A stretch of DNA of 64,000 nt from Elusimicrobium sp. An273 (GCF_002159705.1 NZ_NFJD01000002.1:264397-328396); one strand, 5' to 3'; shown: positions 7,229-16,169, numbered from the stretch's first letter. Translations and numbers: made by a program. Notes: a model not told the origin generated them from the sequence alone.

Positions 7229-8047
7229 ATGACCCTATTGGTTATCTTGGCATTGCTTGCCGTTGTTGCCGTGTATGCGGTGTTTTTCCTGGTGTTTAAA
7301 CTGATTTGGATTCTGCTTAAAAAGAACTCCAACAAATGGCCTTTGATTTGGGCCGGCGTTTGCACCGTGGTGTTTGGGGTGTTGTTTGTCGGGTTTACGG
7401 CGTGGGGCGTGTATAAGGTGGTTTCTCCCTTTAAAGGAATGATTACCCGCCTGCAAAACAATCCGCAGCCCGTCTACGGGGAACGCGTCTATACCGACCC
7501 GGTATACCGCTTTGATTTGGATGTATTTAACGGAATGGATTTTTCCAACTGGATGGAGTTTGACGACCTTGACGCCAAAGTGGGCGTGGATATGAACGCC
7601 TTCCGCAACTATCCGTCCGACGAAGAGGAAGACGCCAACGAGCGTCAGTTTATGGCAGTACTGCTGCTTCGGCAGGATGATGTGGATGAAGGGCATCCTT
7701 TGCAGGCGCTTCGCGAAGCGTTGGCCTCCACCGACCACCGGCAAGATCTTGAAATCCTGTCGCAAGAAGATTTCACGCTGGACGGTTATCCGGCCATGTT
7801 TGCCACCGGCCGCGCCTACGCCCGCAACGGCAAACGGATGTTTCTGGCCGTAACGGCCGTGGCGGATGCCTACCGACAGGTTTTCTACGTCATTGCCTTT
7901 TCGCCGGATTATCCCGAAGCGGTAGAAAACGCCACCCAAACGGCCCGGAGCCTGCGTTTGGAAAACGGCTCTTCCCTGCCGGGTGAAACCGCCCCGGCCC
8001 TGCCGCAGGAAGAAGCGGCGGCCCCGGCGGCTGAAACGACCAAATAA
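7229..8047 (+). CDS. Membrane protein with PsbP/Mog1-like outer domain, phage moron
   Basis: A 272-residue protein with two membrane helices (about residues 3-23 and 34-57) and a soluble domain (80-255) whose order of beta strands and helices (YRFDLDVF, DFTLDGYPAMFATG, RQVFYVIAFSPDY) recalls the PsbP/Mog1 fold; the C-terminus is Ala/Pro/Glu-rich. The fold call is tentative. It lies between tail tubular protein B and the DUF2833 gene but on the opposite strand, with its own -10 and terminator: the hallmark of a moron, a gene expressed from an integrated phage. The ATG at 7229 is preferred to GTG at 7223, which lies within the ribosome site. Confidence 0.7.
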   Translation: MTLLVILALLAVVAVYAVFFLVFKLIWILLKKNSNKWPLIWAGVCTVVFGVLFVGFTAWGVYKVVSPFKGMITRLQNNPQPVYGERVYTDPVYRFDLDVFNGMDFSNWMEFDDLDAKVGVDMNAFRNYPSDEEEDANERQFMAVLLLRQDDVDEGHPLQALREALASTDHRQDLEILSQEDFTLDGYPAMFATGRAYARNGKRMFLAVTAVADAYRQVFYVIAFSPDYPEAVENATQTARSLRLENGSSLPGETAPALPQEEAAAPAAETTK

Positions 8048-8067
8048 ACAGGAAAACGGTTTTTACA

Positions 8068-8101
8068 GGGGGCTTCCTTGAAAGGGAAGCCCCCTTTTTT
8101 C
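8068..8101 (+). terminator. Strong terminator of the rightward moron gene
   Basis: GGGGGCTTCC (8068-8077) pairs with GGAAGCCCCC (8085-8094), followed by TTTTTT. It stops the + strand transcript just before it would run antisense into tail tubular protein B. There is no T-tract for the leftward direction. Confidence 0.92.
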
Positions 8102-8106
8102 CGTTT

Positions 8107-10716
8107 TTATACGATGCGGCTGATAAACGCCAGCAACGTAACCGGCAGGGGATCGGTCTGTTTGAACAAGACCGAAGGCACCAACGAATGCGTGCCGGAA
8201 AGCGCCAGCACATAATCCTTGGTTTGCAGGGCGATAGGGGTATTAAAATTTTCCGTACCGCGCTGAATAATGTCATTTAAAGGCCCGTTTTCCGTGCCTA
8301 CTTGGCCGCCGCGGCTGTCCAGCATTTTAACCGTAACGGAGACAAGCCGCCGCAGCCGGTCTTGCGCGGTGCCGTCGGAGCGGTCAAAGGCGGCAGGCAG
8401 GGTTTGCAGTTCGGCCTCATACGAAAGCCCCGCATGCACGCAATTCATCGGGCGCGGCAGGATAATTTTTCCGCTCCGTACCACCAGCCCCGCCAACGGG
8501 CTGCCGTCCGCCAGCACGCCCACTTCTTTTCCTTCCAAATGTTCCAGCCCGTCCAGCTCCGAGAAAGCCGTCTCGCTCTTGCGGGAAACGGCCGCATCCA
8601 AAAACAGCTGGTCTTCCGGCGCCTTGCTGGCCAAACGCTGTACCAAGCGTTCAATAAAATACTGCCCGTCCCGTTCCACCGCAAACCAAATTTCGTCGTA
8701 GCCGCGGTTGGGAATGGTGCAGATGCTTCGGTATTTGCCCTGCGTATCGTGGCGGCTCCACGCGCAGACATTTTGCTCCGCCAAATAGGTCAGCACGGCC
8801 AGGGTGCCGTCGTCCAGCACGCACCAAATCAGGTTATCGGGTTCCTGTTGGTAGCAAATCTCGCGGATTTCGCGGTTAAAAAAGATATGCTTGGCATACA
8901 GCGTCAAATCGTTGCTGGTGTAGGAGGCGGAATTGTAGTCGTAATAAAAATCCCGCAGCACGCCGCCGCGCGCCTGCACATACAGGGCTTTGTTGCCCAC
9001 CATCACCGGGGCGGTGCGGCTGGCGCCGCGTTCGCTTTGCTGCTGCACTTGGATGTTGTAAGGCGTCAGCGCGCCGGAACTGCTGATCGTCCACTCGCTG
9101 CCGGCGGTAAACACCAGCAGTTTATTGGACACCGCCACCGAATGAATGGCGTTTAATTTTTTGCCTGAAAGATTGACGCTGATCGAGTCGGAATCCTCCA
9201 GGGTATTGCGGGCGTGGCCAAAGTCGGAATAGGCTCCGGTTTTGGAAAACCAAATGGTCTGCGCCTCGGCCTGCGTGCCGGCCAAGCCCAGGCGGTCTTG
9301 GTAAAAAAACACGCAAGACGGATATCCCGCCGCCGGGCTAAAAGAGCCTTCGGCCCATTCGTCCGTCCACTCGTCCGAGCCAAACGGCCGTTCCACTTCC
9401 ACCACCACTTTTTGCCCGTTTACGAAATCTTTCACGACAAAAATCCCCTCTTGCCGGAAGGAATCCGCCTGCAGTTCAAACCCCGCCTCCCCGCTGATTT
9501 GGCGGGCCGTCAGGCGCAGGTAATACAAACTGTTTTGGTCATCCAGCTGGCCAAAGGTGTTGAGGTTTTCGTCCCCGGTTTCGCGCGAGAAAAATTTGAT
9601 GGTTTCCCACGTTTTTCCCATATCGCCAGACATTTCCAACTCCAGTTTTCCCGTCCACTCGCCGGTGGTGCGCAGTTTCCAGTCGCCCCCGCTTTTGACA
9701 GACGCGGAGCTGTCTTCATACCCCAGCGTTCCGGTAAGCATTTGGCTGGGCACTTTGTGCGTCAAGGCGAAACGTCCGCCCACGTGGCCCGGTTTAAAGC
9801 ACTCAAAATCGCTTTCCAGCTGGTATTGGTTTTCGCCTTGGGAAATCAGCTGGCCTTTATTGGAGCCGCCGCTTAACGTTTGGGTAAACGAAATTACGGG
9901 CGGGCGCAGCAGGCCGTCGTGAAAGTTGATGACCAGCTGTTTGCCGTTGCAGTCGCCCCCCGTATCTTTGGGCGATTCTATTTTCACCAATCCCCCCAAG
10001 TTGTAGGCTTTGTAGCCGGCGGCTTCAAACGAACGGTTAAAATACGTTACCATCAGCCCTACGTCCAACCCGAAATCCGGCCCCACGAAGAAACGTACCC
10101 CGTCAAAATACACAAACGCCACCATATTGGGGTAAGAAATCGGCAAGAACGAAAGCGTCGCGCTTACGCCTACGGATTCCTCGGTTTCTTGGTGCAGAAC
10201 GGCGCGCATTTTTTTTGTTTTGTCGCTGTTTGCCAGCATAAACGGCCCGTATTTAATCGGCACGTCCGTAAACTCAAACAACCCGCTTTCTACCCGGCGC
10301 AGCTGCTTGGGCGGATATTGCGGGTGGGTTAAAAAGAGGGTCTGGTCGTACTGGGTGTAATTCAGGTAGCGCACGTCATACGCTTCGTAAGGGGTTTCTA
10401 TTTCATACGGCTGTCCGTCCGCCGACGAAATCCGCCCGCCGGAAGCATATACCCGCAAGTAATGTTCCCCCAGCTCCAGTACGTAGGCTTCCTCTTCCCC
10501 CAATACAAAAGGAATGATGCGGCAGTCCTTTTGCTCGTATTTGGCCTGCCCCATAAACAGGGTGCCGGGGCGGTTGGAGGCTCCGCCTTGGGGATGAATG
10601 TAAAAATTGCGGACGGTTTTTAACCAAGAAGCATAGGCCGCGCTGTCGGCCCGGCCGTGCAAAGCGGGGCTGATTTCCCCCCCGGAAAAAGACGGTTGCA
10701 AGTAATGAATCGGCAT
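8107..10716 (-). CDS. Tail tubular protein B (tail nozzle, gp12-like)
   Basis: An 869-residue protein beginning MPIHYLQPSFSGGEISPAL, the standard opening of podovirus nozzle proteins (then RADSAAYASWLKTVRNF and HPQGGASNRPGTLF). The rest is beta-rich with no membrane segment. It forms the distal tail tube and holds the fibres. Length is near the T7 gp12 size class. Its start codon shares one base with the stop of the tail tubular A gene (TGATG type overlap), so the two are coupled. Confidence 0.92.
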   Translation of the reverse strand: MPIHYLQPSFSGGEISPALHGRADSAAYASWLKTVRNFYIHPQGGASNRPGTLFMGQAKYEQKDCRIIPFVLGEEEAYVLELGEHYLRVYASGGRISSADGQPYEIETPYEAYDVRYLNYTQYDQTLFLTHPQYPPKQLRRVESGLFEFTDVPIKYGPFMLANSDKTKKMRAVLHQETEESVGVSATLSFLPISYPNMVAFVYFDGVRFFVGPDFGLDVGLMVTYFNRSFEAAGYKAYNLGGLVKIESPKDTGGDCNGKQLVINFHDGLLRPPVISFTQTLSGGSNKGQLISQGENQYQLESDFECFKPGHVGGRFALTHKVPSQMLTGTLGYEDSSASVKSGGDWKLRTTGEWTGKLELEMSGDMGKTWETIKFFSRETGDENLNTFGQLDDQNSLYYLRLTARQISGEAGFELQADSFRQEGIFVVKDFVNGQKVVVEVERPFGSDEWTDEWAEGSFSPAAGYPSCVFFYQDRLGLAGTQAEAQTIWFSKTGAYSDFGHARNTLEDSDSISVNLSGKKLNAIHSVAVSNKLLVFTAGSEWTISSSGALTPYNIQVQQQSERGASRTAPVMVGNKALYVQARGGVLRDFYYDYNSASYTSNDLTLYAKHIFFNREIREICYQQEPDNLIWCVLDDGTLAVLTYLAEQNVCAWSRHDTQGKYRSICTIPNRGYDEIWFAVERDGQYFIERLVQRLASKAPEDQLFLDAAVSRKSETAFSELDGLEHLEGKEVGVLADGSPLAGLVVRSGKIILPRPMNCVHAGLSYEAELQTLPAAFDRSDGTAQDRLRRLVSVTVKMLDSRGGQVGTENGPLNDIIQRGTENFNTPIALQTKDYVLALSGTHSLVPSVLFKQTDPLPVTLLAFISRIV

Positions 10717-11303
10717 CAGCGCACCTCGGTAAACGCGTCGGAAGCGTCGGCGCGGGTAAAGTTTTCCGTCATGTTGCTGCGCCGGGCTTCATCTAAGCTA
10801 AGGGTATATTTTTGCAGCAGTTGGCTAGCCAGGGCGGAATCCCCCGTCAGGGCAATGGCCAAATCACACGCCAGTGCCAGCGAAAAAGACTTTACAAACG
10901 CCGGATCAAACAAATTTTCATCCAAAATCCGCCGGGTATATTCGGCATAGGCGCGCTCGGCCGGCACTTCCAGCACGCGGCAGTGCAAATCGGTGCGGAA
11001 CACCTCCCGGAATTTGAGCGCCTTCACAGCCTGTTCCGGCACAAATACGCGCCGCACAAATAACGCCTCCGCCGGGTACTTATAAATACAGCGCCCCGGC
11101 GCTTCCTGCGGTTTTTCAATCAATACCAGCGGCTCCTCTGCCCCGGCAAATGCCCAATTATGGGTACGGAGCACCTCATCGCGCACCGGTTCATAAAACA
11201 AATTAAGCCGCCGAGCCTTTTCGTCATCTTGTTCCAATGAAGATATAGGAGCTTGGCCTAACTGTGCCAAAGCCAAATTACAGATGGTTATTTTGGATAT
11301 CAT
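10716..11303 (-). CDS. Tail tubular protein A (gp11-like adaptor)
   Basis: A 195-residue protein with the usual opening KITICNLALAQLGQAPISSL and the following RLNLFYEPVRDEVLRTHNW, diagnostic for tail tubular protein A, the gatekeeper ring between portal and nozzle. AGGAG lies eight bases before the ATG. Directly upstream is a 700-base gap with a very AT-rich island, which separates the tail genes from the capsid genes. Confidence 0.92.
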   Translation of the reverse strand: MISKITICNLALAQLGQAPISSLEQDDEKARRLNLFYEPVRDEVLRTHNWAFAGAEEPLVLIEKPQEAPGRCIYKYPAEALFVRRVFVPEQAVKALKFREVFRTDLHCRVLEVPAERAYAEYTRRILDENLFDPAFVKSFSLALACDLAIALTGDSALASQLLQKYTLSLDEARRSNMTENFTRADASDAFTEVR

Positions 11304-11640
11304 TTTTATCTCCTATTTTATTTTTATATAAATTTTAAGTATTTTTTATTTTATACATCAACGTTTAATACCTGTTTTTTAAAGTTATTTTTATACTATT
11401 ATTTTATTTATTCTTATTTTTTAATAATTTTTATTTTTAATATATATTTTACAGTGAACTGAAATTTAAATATTTTGCACTGATTTATAAAGTTTATTTT
11501 GTTATTATTTTTAATGTTATTTTTAAAAATACTTATTATTTAAGTATTTTTATTTTTACATCTACTTTTAACAATCAAAAATCAAAACCATATTTCGTTT
11601 TTTAAAAAACAAAAACAGTTGTTAGATGTTTCCTTTGTTA
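11304..11640. other. AT-rich island between capsid and tail genes
   Basis: About 340 bases made up almost wholly of A and T, T-rich on the + strand, in an otherwise GC-balanced operon. No gene is seen. It contains a perfect inverted repeat AAAAATACTTA-TTATT-TAAGTATTTTT (11525-11551) and TTTTTTAAAAAAC near 11600. Such a segment could hold promoters for the tail genes, a binding site for a silencing protein, or an initiation or bending region; the sequence alone does not decide. Confidence 0.6.
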
Positions 11641-11973
11641 GGCCAAATAAAAAGCCCTATACGCATGCAGGTTGACCCGTTCGTTTGGGATTCTGGCTAC
11701 GCGGATGGGTAAAAAAGAGGCCGTTATCCTAAAAATCTCCCTTTTCAGCCCAATTTAAGCGGAACAGCGACAGCAAAATGGCTTTTTTAGCCCTCTTTTG
11801 AGCAAAAACCCCTCTTATTTCGGCTTTTGGGAAGGGGGCGGCGTCTTTACTTGCGAAAAAGCAGAAAAAACAGCCTGAAAAACGCTGGCGGCCAGGTTGG
11901 AATCGTAAAAAAAGAGGAAGCAGCGGTTGGGGCAACCGGCCGGGCGGGGGATGAGTGCCGCCCGGCCGTTTTT
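11635..11973 (+). ncRNA. Possible rightward small RNA (speculative)
   Basis: TTGTTA (11635-11640), a 17-base spacer and TATACG (11658-11663) could form a weak + strand promoter, and a perfect 11-bp stem (11937-11947 with 11958-11968) followed by TTTTT (11969-11973) is a good + strand intrinsic terminator. Between them no open frame has a credible start. A small hairpin CGGTTG-GGG-CAACCG lies at 11924-11938. The hairpin has no T-tract on the leftward side, so it does not serve the phage operon. A transcript of about 300 bases antisense to the operon leader is possible; only the terminator is solid. Confidence 0.25.
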
Positions 11974-12010
11974 GGCAAGGAATCCTTTCCCTGCCCCCCA
12001 GACTACCAGA

Positions 12011-12394
12011 CTAGTGCATATCTACGCCATCGGTCAGAAAGCAGGAAAGCTTGCCTGCCGTACCCGAACCGCTGACGGTATAATACGCCCGTAAAAAGCG
12101 CTTGGCGCCGTTGGGCAGAACGACGGCAAACAGATTTTTGACGCTTTGCAGATCGGCCAAGGCAAACGTAACGGCCATCAGCTCCTGCGCGGCGGAAAAA
12201 TCGGCCGTATCATCCGTTTGCAGCGACACCTTTACCTGGGTTACCCCGCTAAACGCTTCATCGGTGCGGCAGACCGCAAACAAAGCACCCGGCACGGCGT
12301 TTGAGGCGGCGCCCAAATCAAGGATATTTTCGGACGCGGCCGTAGCGGCAACCGCCTGCTTGTCGGACATCATGGCATTTTGATCAAGTAACAT
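12011..12394 (-). CDS. Capsid cement protein, Bbp16-like
   Basis: A 127-residue protein: MLLDQNAMMSDKQAVAATAA, then NILDLGAA and a beta-rich body (VTQVKVSLQTDD, RFLRAYYTVSGSGTAG). This pattern is that of the Bbp16 family, the capsid-stabilising cement protein of Bordetella phage BPP-1. It lies eight bases after the major capsid gene, as in that phage group. No membrane segment or signal. Confidence 0.8.
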   Translation of the reverse strand: MLLDQNAMMSDKQAVAATAASENILDLGAASNAVPGALFAVCRTDEAFSGVTQVKVSLQTDDTADFSAAQELMAVTFALADLQSVKNLFAVVLPNGAKRFLRAYYTVSGSGTAGKLSCFLTDGVDMH

Positions 12395-12402
12395 AGTTCC
12401 TC

Positions 12403-13380
12403 CTATTTCACCACATCTTCGGTGTCGGTAATCGCATCGCAGATGTGCACCGGGATTTCGTTAAACGTCATCAGCGGGCGGGACGTAATCTGATCCGGCG
12501 TGTACTGCACGTTGGTGCGGTTGCTGGTCAGCTTTCTAAGGGCTGCCTTGACGGTGCGGTTCATATACCACACGGGTTTGCCCATAGACAGGCTTTGAAT
12601 GCGTTCTTCCAATTCGCACATTTGGTCAATCAAGTCCGCGGGCACATTCGTCACGTCAATGTTGCAAATGCGGCCGGCGTATCTCCAGTCCTGCACCGCC
12701 AGCCCCAGCTTCCATTCAAAGTATTCTTTATAAGCCGGGTATTCGTTGCCGTCGGCGTCCACATGGTTTACCAGGCCGTAGTCCACGCGTTGGATGCCGG
12801 CTTTGGAACCTTTGGGGAAGAACGTGAACACTTTGTCGGTATCCCAGACCACGAGGTAAATCGAGGAGTTTTGCCCTTCGGTTTCTCCGCCGGCGTCAAT
12901 GACGTTGCGGGAGCTTTCGGCCCCGTCCAGTTCGCAGTAGCGCGCGGCCAAGCCCGTAAAGCGTTCCGGGTGCTGCCCGGCATTGCCGTAGATCAGGTTG
13001 GACGCCATGGTGTTGGACATACCGGCGATAATCGCGCGGGACTGCCCGGTGCGCACGGCTTCCACATGGCCGCCTTTTTCGGCCACCAGTTTATCCACTA
13101 CGGAATAGGCCGACAAGGTGCCATACGATTCCACCACCACTTTGGTCGTGGCTTTGGCGGGTTCAATGCCCTGATAGGCGCGGCGCCACGTGCCTTCGGG
13201 AATGCCGGTGCGTACGGCGTATTCGTGGCCGCTGTCCAACGAGCTTTCGGTTACCAGGGCATCGGCGATGATGTCGTTGGACTGGCTTAATACCTCGGCA
13301 ATGGCCAGCTCTTGGCCGGAGGGATCAAATTGTTTGGCGTAATCCACCAAACTGTAATGTTTGTCAGCAATAATTGCCAT
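12403..13380 (-). CDS. Major capsid protein, BPP-1/epsilon15 type
   Basis: A 325-residue protein whose N-terminal half matches the known pattern of this capsid family: LVDYAKQFDPSGQELAIAEV, GHEYAVRTGIPEGTWRRAYQG, then ESYGTLSAYSVVDK and LIYGNAGQHPERFTGLAARY. These proteins have the HK97 fold and build the icosahedral shell. The length agrees with BPP-1 Bbp17 (about 330). Gene order portal, Bbp19-like, scaffold-like, capsid, cement also agrees with that group. Confidence 0.92.
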   Translation of the reverse strand: MAIIADKHYSLVDYAKQFDPSGQELAIAEVLSQSNDIIADALVTESSLDSGHEYAVRTGIPEGTWRRAYQGIEPAKATTKVVVESYGTLSAYSVVDKLVAEKGGHVEAVRTGQSRAIIAGMSNTMASNLIYGNAGQHPERFTGLAARYCELDGAESSRNVIDAGGETEGQNSSIYLVVWDTDKVFTFFPKGSKAGIQRVDYGLVNHVDADGNEYPAYKEYFEWKLGLAVQDWRYAGRICNIDVTNVPADLIDQMCELEERIQSLSMGKPVWYMNRTVKAALRKLTSNRTNVQYTPDQITSRPLMTFNEIPVHICDAITDTEDVVK

Positions 13381-13390
13381 TTAATTCTCC

Positions 13391-13996
13391 TTAATTGTTT
13401 TTTCCGTACAACGCCTCGGCGAATGTTTTATCCTGCGGGGCGGCGGGTTTGCCGCCGGGCAAAACGTCTTCGCTGATACTTTTCCCGATCTCGTAAAAGG
13501 TACGGACAATGACGGGATGGTTCCCCAGCCCCGTGGCTTCCAACAGCCCGCGCAGTTCCGGGCCACCAAACGCGTCCGCCGCGCGCACCGCCAGCGAAAT
13601 GACTTCGCCGCATTGGGCGCCGTAGAGCGCTTGGGTTTGTTCGGCCCACCGTTCCAGCAGTTGGCGTTTTTCTTCCGCGCCGTGCTGGGCGCCAGAGCGG
13701 ACGAAGCGGGCTTCCAAATCAAGCAGTTTTTGCACCTGATCTTCGGAAAGGCCCATTTCCTGCGAAAGCGTTTTAAAATCTTCCAACGCCGCTTCCGGGA
13801 AGGAAACGTCCTCGGGCAGTTGTAAGTTGGGATAAGCCGCCGGGTCTGGGGCGGCGTCCGTCCGCGAGGTGTTCTGGTCAGGAGGGGTCTCCTCCCTGCC
13901 CGGAACCGGGTCGGCCTGGGGCCGCGCGGACGGGGCGTTTAAATCGGATGGTTCTTGGGGGGCGGCTTGCGGGGCCGCCGTTTCGGCTGGGTTCAT
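13391..13996 (-). CDS. Putative scaffolding protein
   Basis: A 201-residue acidic, Pro/Ala-rich protein with a disordered N-terminal third (AAPQAAPQEPSDLNAPSARP) and a helical C-terminal part (LEDFKTLSQEMGLSEDQVQ, LLDLEARFVRSGAQHGAEE). It lies directly before the capsid gene, the normal place of the scaffold that shapes the procapsid. Its start overlaps the stop of the Bbp19-like gene by four bases (ATGA). The call is from place and composition. Confidence 0.7.
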   Translation of the reverse strand: MNPAETAAPQAAPQEPSDLNAPSARPQADPVPGREETPPDQNTSRTDAAPDPAAYPNLQLPEDVSFPEAALEDFKTLSQEMGLSEDQVQKLLDLEARFVRSGAQHGAEEKRQLLERWAEQTQALYGAQCGEVISLAVRAADAFGGPELRGLLEATGLGNHPVIVRTFYEIGKSISEDVLPGGKPAAPQDKTFAEALYGKNN

Positions 13997-14298
13997 GCGT
14001 TTAGTTCCTCCTGTTGGCGGTTAATTTCATTCTGCTCCGACTGCACCTGCGACAGGTATTCCCCCCGCATTTGCAGGTAGGCGGCAGGGGCGGCGTCCGT
14101 AATTTGCGCCAGCAGAAAAAGCCCTATGCTCTGCTGCCCGCAGTGAAATGCGGTGGCGTACGGATCGCCGGGGACGAAACCGTGCTGGCCGATTTGAGCC
14201 GCTTGCAAAATCCGCCACAGCAAACGGCGGCCCTGCACGGTTTTTAAGACGGCCTGCAAATCGCAGGCGTTGCGTTTTTTAAGTTGTTTTTCGTTCAT
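13993..14298 (-). CDS. Bbp19-like phage protein
   Basis: A 101-residue protein with the pattern of the Bbp19 family: DLQAVLKTVQGRRLLWRIL, then ATAFHCGQQSIGLFLLAQI and a helical tail. Members lie between portal and scaffold or capsid genes in BPP-1-like phages. The role is not settled; it is probably structural or needed for assembly. The C-terminal ten residues are Gln/Glu-rich. Confidence 0.75.
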   Translation of the reverse strand: MNEKQLKKRNACDLQAVLKTVQGRRLLWRILQAAQIGQHGFVPGDPYATAFHCGQQSIGLFLLAQITDAAPAAYLQMRGEYLSQVQSEQNEINRQQEELNA

Positions 14299-14488
14299 AG
14301 GAAGGGTTGGAAAGAAAGACGGTTTCCGGAGCCGTCTTTCTTTCCCGTCCGCGCAGCGCTCGCTTATGTAGGCGCCTGCGGCGGAACCTTTAAATCGGGC
14401 GGAAAGGGCGCCGCGCCGGGCGGCGCCTTTCCGTTCTGTGCCGGGCCGTACCGCTTATGAAGACGCGCCCGCAAGCACAGAGCCTCTT
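14299..14488. other. Spacer with two long hairpins before the Bbp19-like gene
   Basis: No gene. First hairpin: GGAAAGAAAGACGG pairs with CCGTCTTTCTTTCC (14309-14345) around a 9-base loop. Second: 14401-14432, GGAAAG and GCGCCGC arms pairing with GCGGCGC and CTTTCC, one bulged base, 5-base loop. On the leftward RNA neither has a clean U-tract, so processing, attenuation or mRNA stabilisation between portal and capsid genes is more likely than full termination. Confidence 0.6.
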
Positions 14489-16090
14489 TTATTTTTCCGG
14501 AGAAGGGGCCGCCCCGGCTGCGGCGGGCGCCTGCGCCGCAGCCGCCAATTGCTGGGCCGCCTGCATGCGTTCGGCGCGGATTTGGCGGGTTTCCTGCTCG
14601 CTACGTAACAGAGCAGGCGCCACTCCCAGCGTGGTAAGACCTTCTTCCAAGGCGCGGTCGTAATCTACGCGGTCTAACACTTCCGGCCGCGAGGCCGCCA
14701 AGGAAGCCGCATAATTAAGGCCCTTCACCAGGGCCGATAGTCCGGCCGCTTTTTGCGCTTGTGCAATCATAGACACGTATTCCACCTCCATCTCAAGTCC
14801 TTCAATGCTCTGGGGCGGCGGCGGCAATAAGCCTTGGCGGAACAACAGGTTAAACGCGCGGTCTATCAGCGGGTCTAAGAGTTCGTTTTTCAGCCGTTCC
14901 AGCACCGGCCCCAATACAAGCAGCTTTTCCTGATGGCGTTCGGCCACTTCGGCGGCGGTCATATTGGAATAATTTTGCGTGGAAAGCATTAAAAACACGT
15001 CTGCAAAAAACTGGGCGCGGATGGTGTCGCGCACGCTTTGGATGGAAGCTTCCAGCGATTTTAAATCCGGCTGCACTTCATAGGCCGGCTTCACGGCGGC
15101 GTCCGTGGTGCCGTTGTAGCGGGTAATGCCGCCCGGCAGCAGGTTCACTTCCCCCTGCACGTTGGAAGAAACCATCATCGGCGGGTTGGTGCTTTTGTCC
15201 AAGGCGACGAGTTTTGTTTTCTGCATTTTTTGCAGCATTTTCACGTCGCCCAAGCACTTCCACCCCGGGCCGCGGCCGTAAACGTCGGAAGCGTTTTTCA
15301 CTTCCCAGCGCGCCGCGATGACCGGAAATTCCCGGTAACCGCTTTGGCGCAGCAAATGGCCGTTGTCCGTTAAATACACGGACAGATAAGGCATATGCGC
15401 GCTGTCTTGGCGGGCGGGGTTTTGCGCCGGGTTGGGCAAAATCAAATGAATAATTTTATGCCAGCGGAAGGTGCGGTTTTCGTCGCACTCGCGGGCAACG
15501 GCCGGCGGCAGGTGCTCCGGGCCGAACGTATCTTTCATTTGCTCGGCCGTCATAAAAAATTCCCGCCCAAAACGGTTTACCCGGCCGGCGGCGTCGGTTC
15601 CCAAGGCGTATTCCCCAATGGTAAACGGACGGCAGCGGATGCCTTTTTGCGGGTCTTCTTCCACCAAAAACGCGGCCGTGCCGAATACGGAAATTTCCTG
15701 ATAAAACCCGTGCAGCACGCTGTAGACGTTGCTCTTGGCAAACACGTCTTCCAAACGTTTTTTAATTTCAAACATCCACTCCCGCGCGCCGGGCAGGTTC
15801 ATCAGTTCTTCGGGGGCAAGCGTGAGGTCAAACCAGCTGCGCGAGGGGCTGGTCAGCCCGCTCATCATGCCGGCGCACAGCACTTCCACCGCCAGGCACG
15901 GGTCGGAATCCAGCAGGGTTTTGTGGTCAATGCGGCGGCCTTGATTGGGGGTTTGCCCGTCAAAAAAGCCGCGGGTGGGCGCCAAATAAGCGCTGAGTTC
16001 TTTCCAAGCGGGCGTCCAGGAGGCGCGCTCGCTTTTCAGCTCGTCATAGAGGCGCAAATAATCGGTTGTTTGTTGTGTATTATGTTTCAT
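14489..16090 (-). CDS. Portal (head-tail connector) protein
   Basis: A 533-residue protein with the podovirus portal pattern: YLRLYDELKSERASWTPAWKE near the N-terminus, LLDSDPCLAVEVLCAGMMSG, SRSWFDLTL, and later FADVFLMLSTQ ... MTAAEVAERHQEKL. It forms the dodecameric ring through which DNA is packed and ejected. The C-terminus is Ala/Pro-rich. A good promoter lies about 400 bases upstream (16498-16527). The ribosome site is weak (GGA). Unlike the usual phage order, it is not next to the terminase: eight ChaN/Tiki-like genes intervene. Confidence 0.92.
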   Translation of the reverse strand: MKHNTQQTTDYLRLYDELKSERASWTPAWKELSAYLAPTRGFFDGQTPNQGRRIDHKTLLDSDPCLAVEVLCAGMMSGLTSPSRSWFDLTLAPEELMNLPGAREWMFEIKKRLEDVFAKSNVYSVLHGFYQEISVFGTAAFLVEEDPQKGIRCRPFTIGEYALGTDAAGRVNRFGREFFMTAEQMKDTFGPEHLPPAVARECDENRTFRWHKIIHLILPNPAQNPARQDSAHMPYLSVYLTDNGHLLRQSGYREFPVIAARWEVKNASDVYGRGPGWKCLGDVKMLQKMQKTKLVALDKSTNPPMMVSSNVQGEVNLLPGGITRYNGTTDAAVKPAYEVQPDLKSLEASIQSVRDTIRAQFFADVFLMLSTQNYSNMTAAEVAERHQEKLLVLGPVLERLKNELLDPLIDRAFNLLFRQGLLPPPPQSIEGLEMEVEYVSMIAQAQKAAGLSALVKGLNYAASLAASRPEVLDRVDYDRALEEGLTTLGVAPALLRSEQETRQIRAERMQAAQQLAAAAQAPAAAGAAPSPEK

Positions 16091-16169
16091 AGGGAGTCCG
16101 AGAAACCAAAAGAGGCGTGCGAAGAAAAAAGAAATTTACTAAGATAAAAGAAAGAAGGAGGGCTTTTTT

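Noticed and set aside
6703..7461. Long version of the DUF2833 gene reaching to 7461
   Set aside because: It would cross the promoter and first 230 bases of the divergent moron gene; the N-terminal extension looks like translated antisense sequence.
8302..9156. Rightward frame opposite tail tubular protein B (284 codons)
   Set aside because: Antisense shadow of a well-recognised phage gene, with Gln/His/Arg-rich product and no start signals.
11729..11935. Leftward frame of 68 codons in the capsid-tail gap
   Set aside because: It starts at TTG, has no ribosome site, and its composition (Phe/Lys/Arg-rich) is that of random AT/GC-mixed sequence.
12445..13290. Rightward frame opposite the major capsid gene (281 codons)
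   Set aside because: Shadow of the capsid gene; His/Gly/Val-rich product with no domain pattern.
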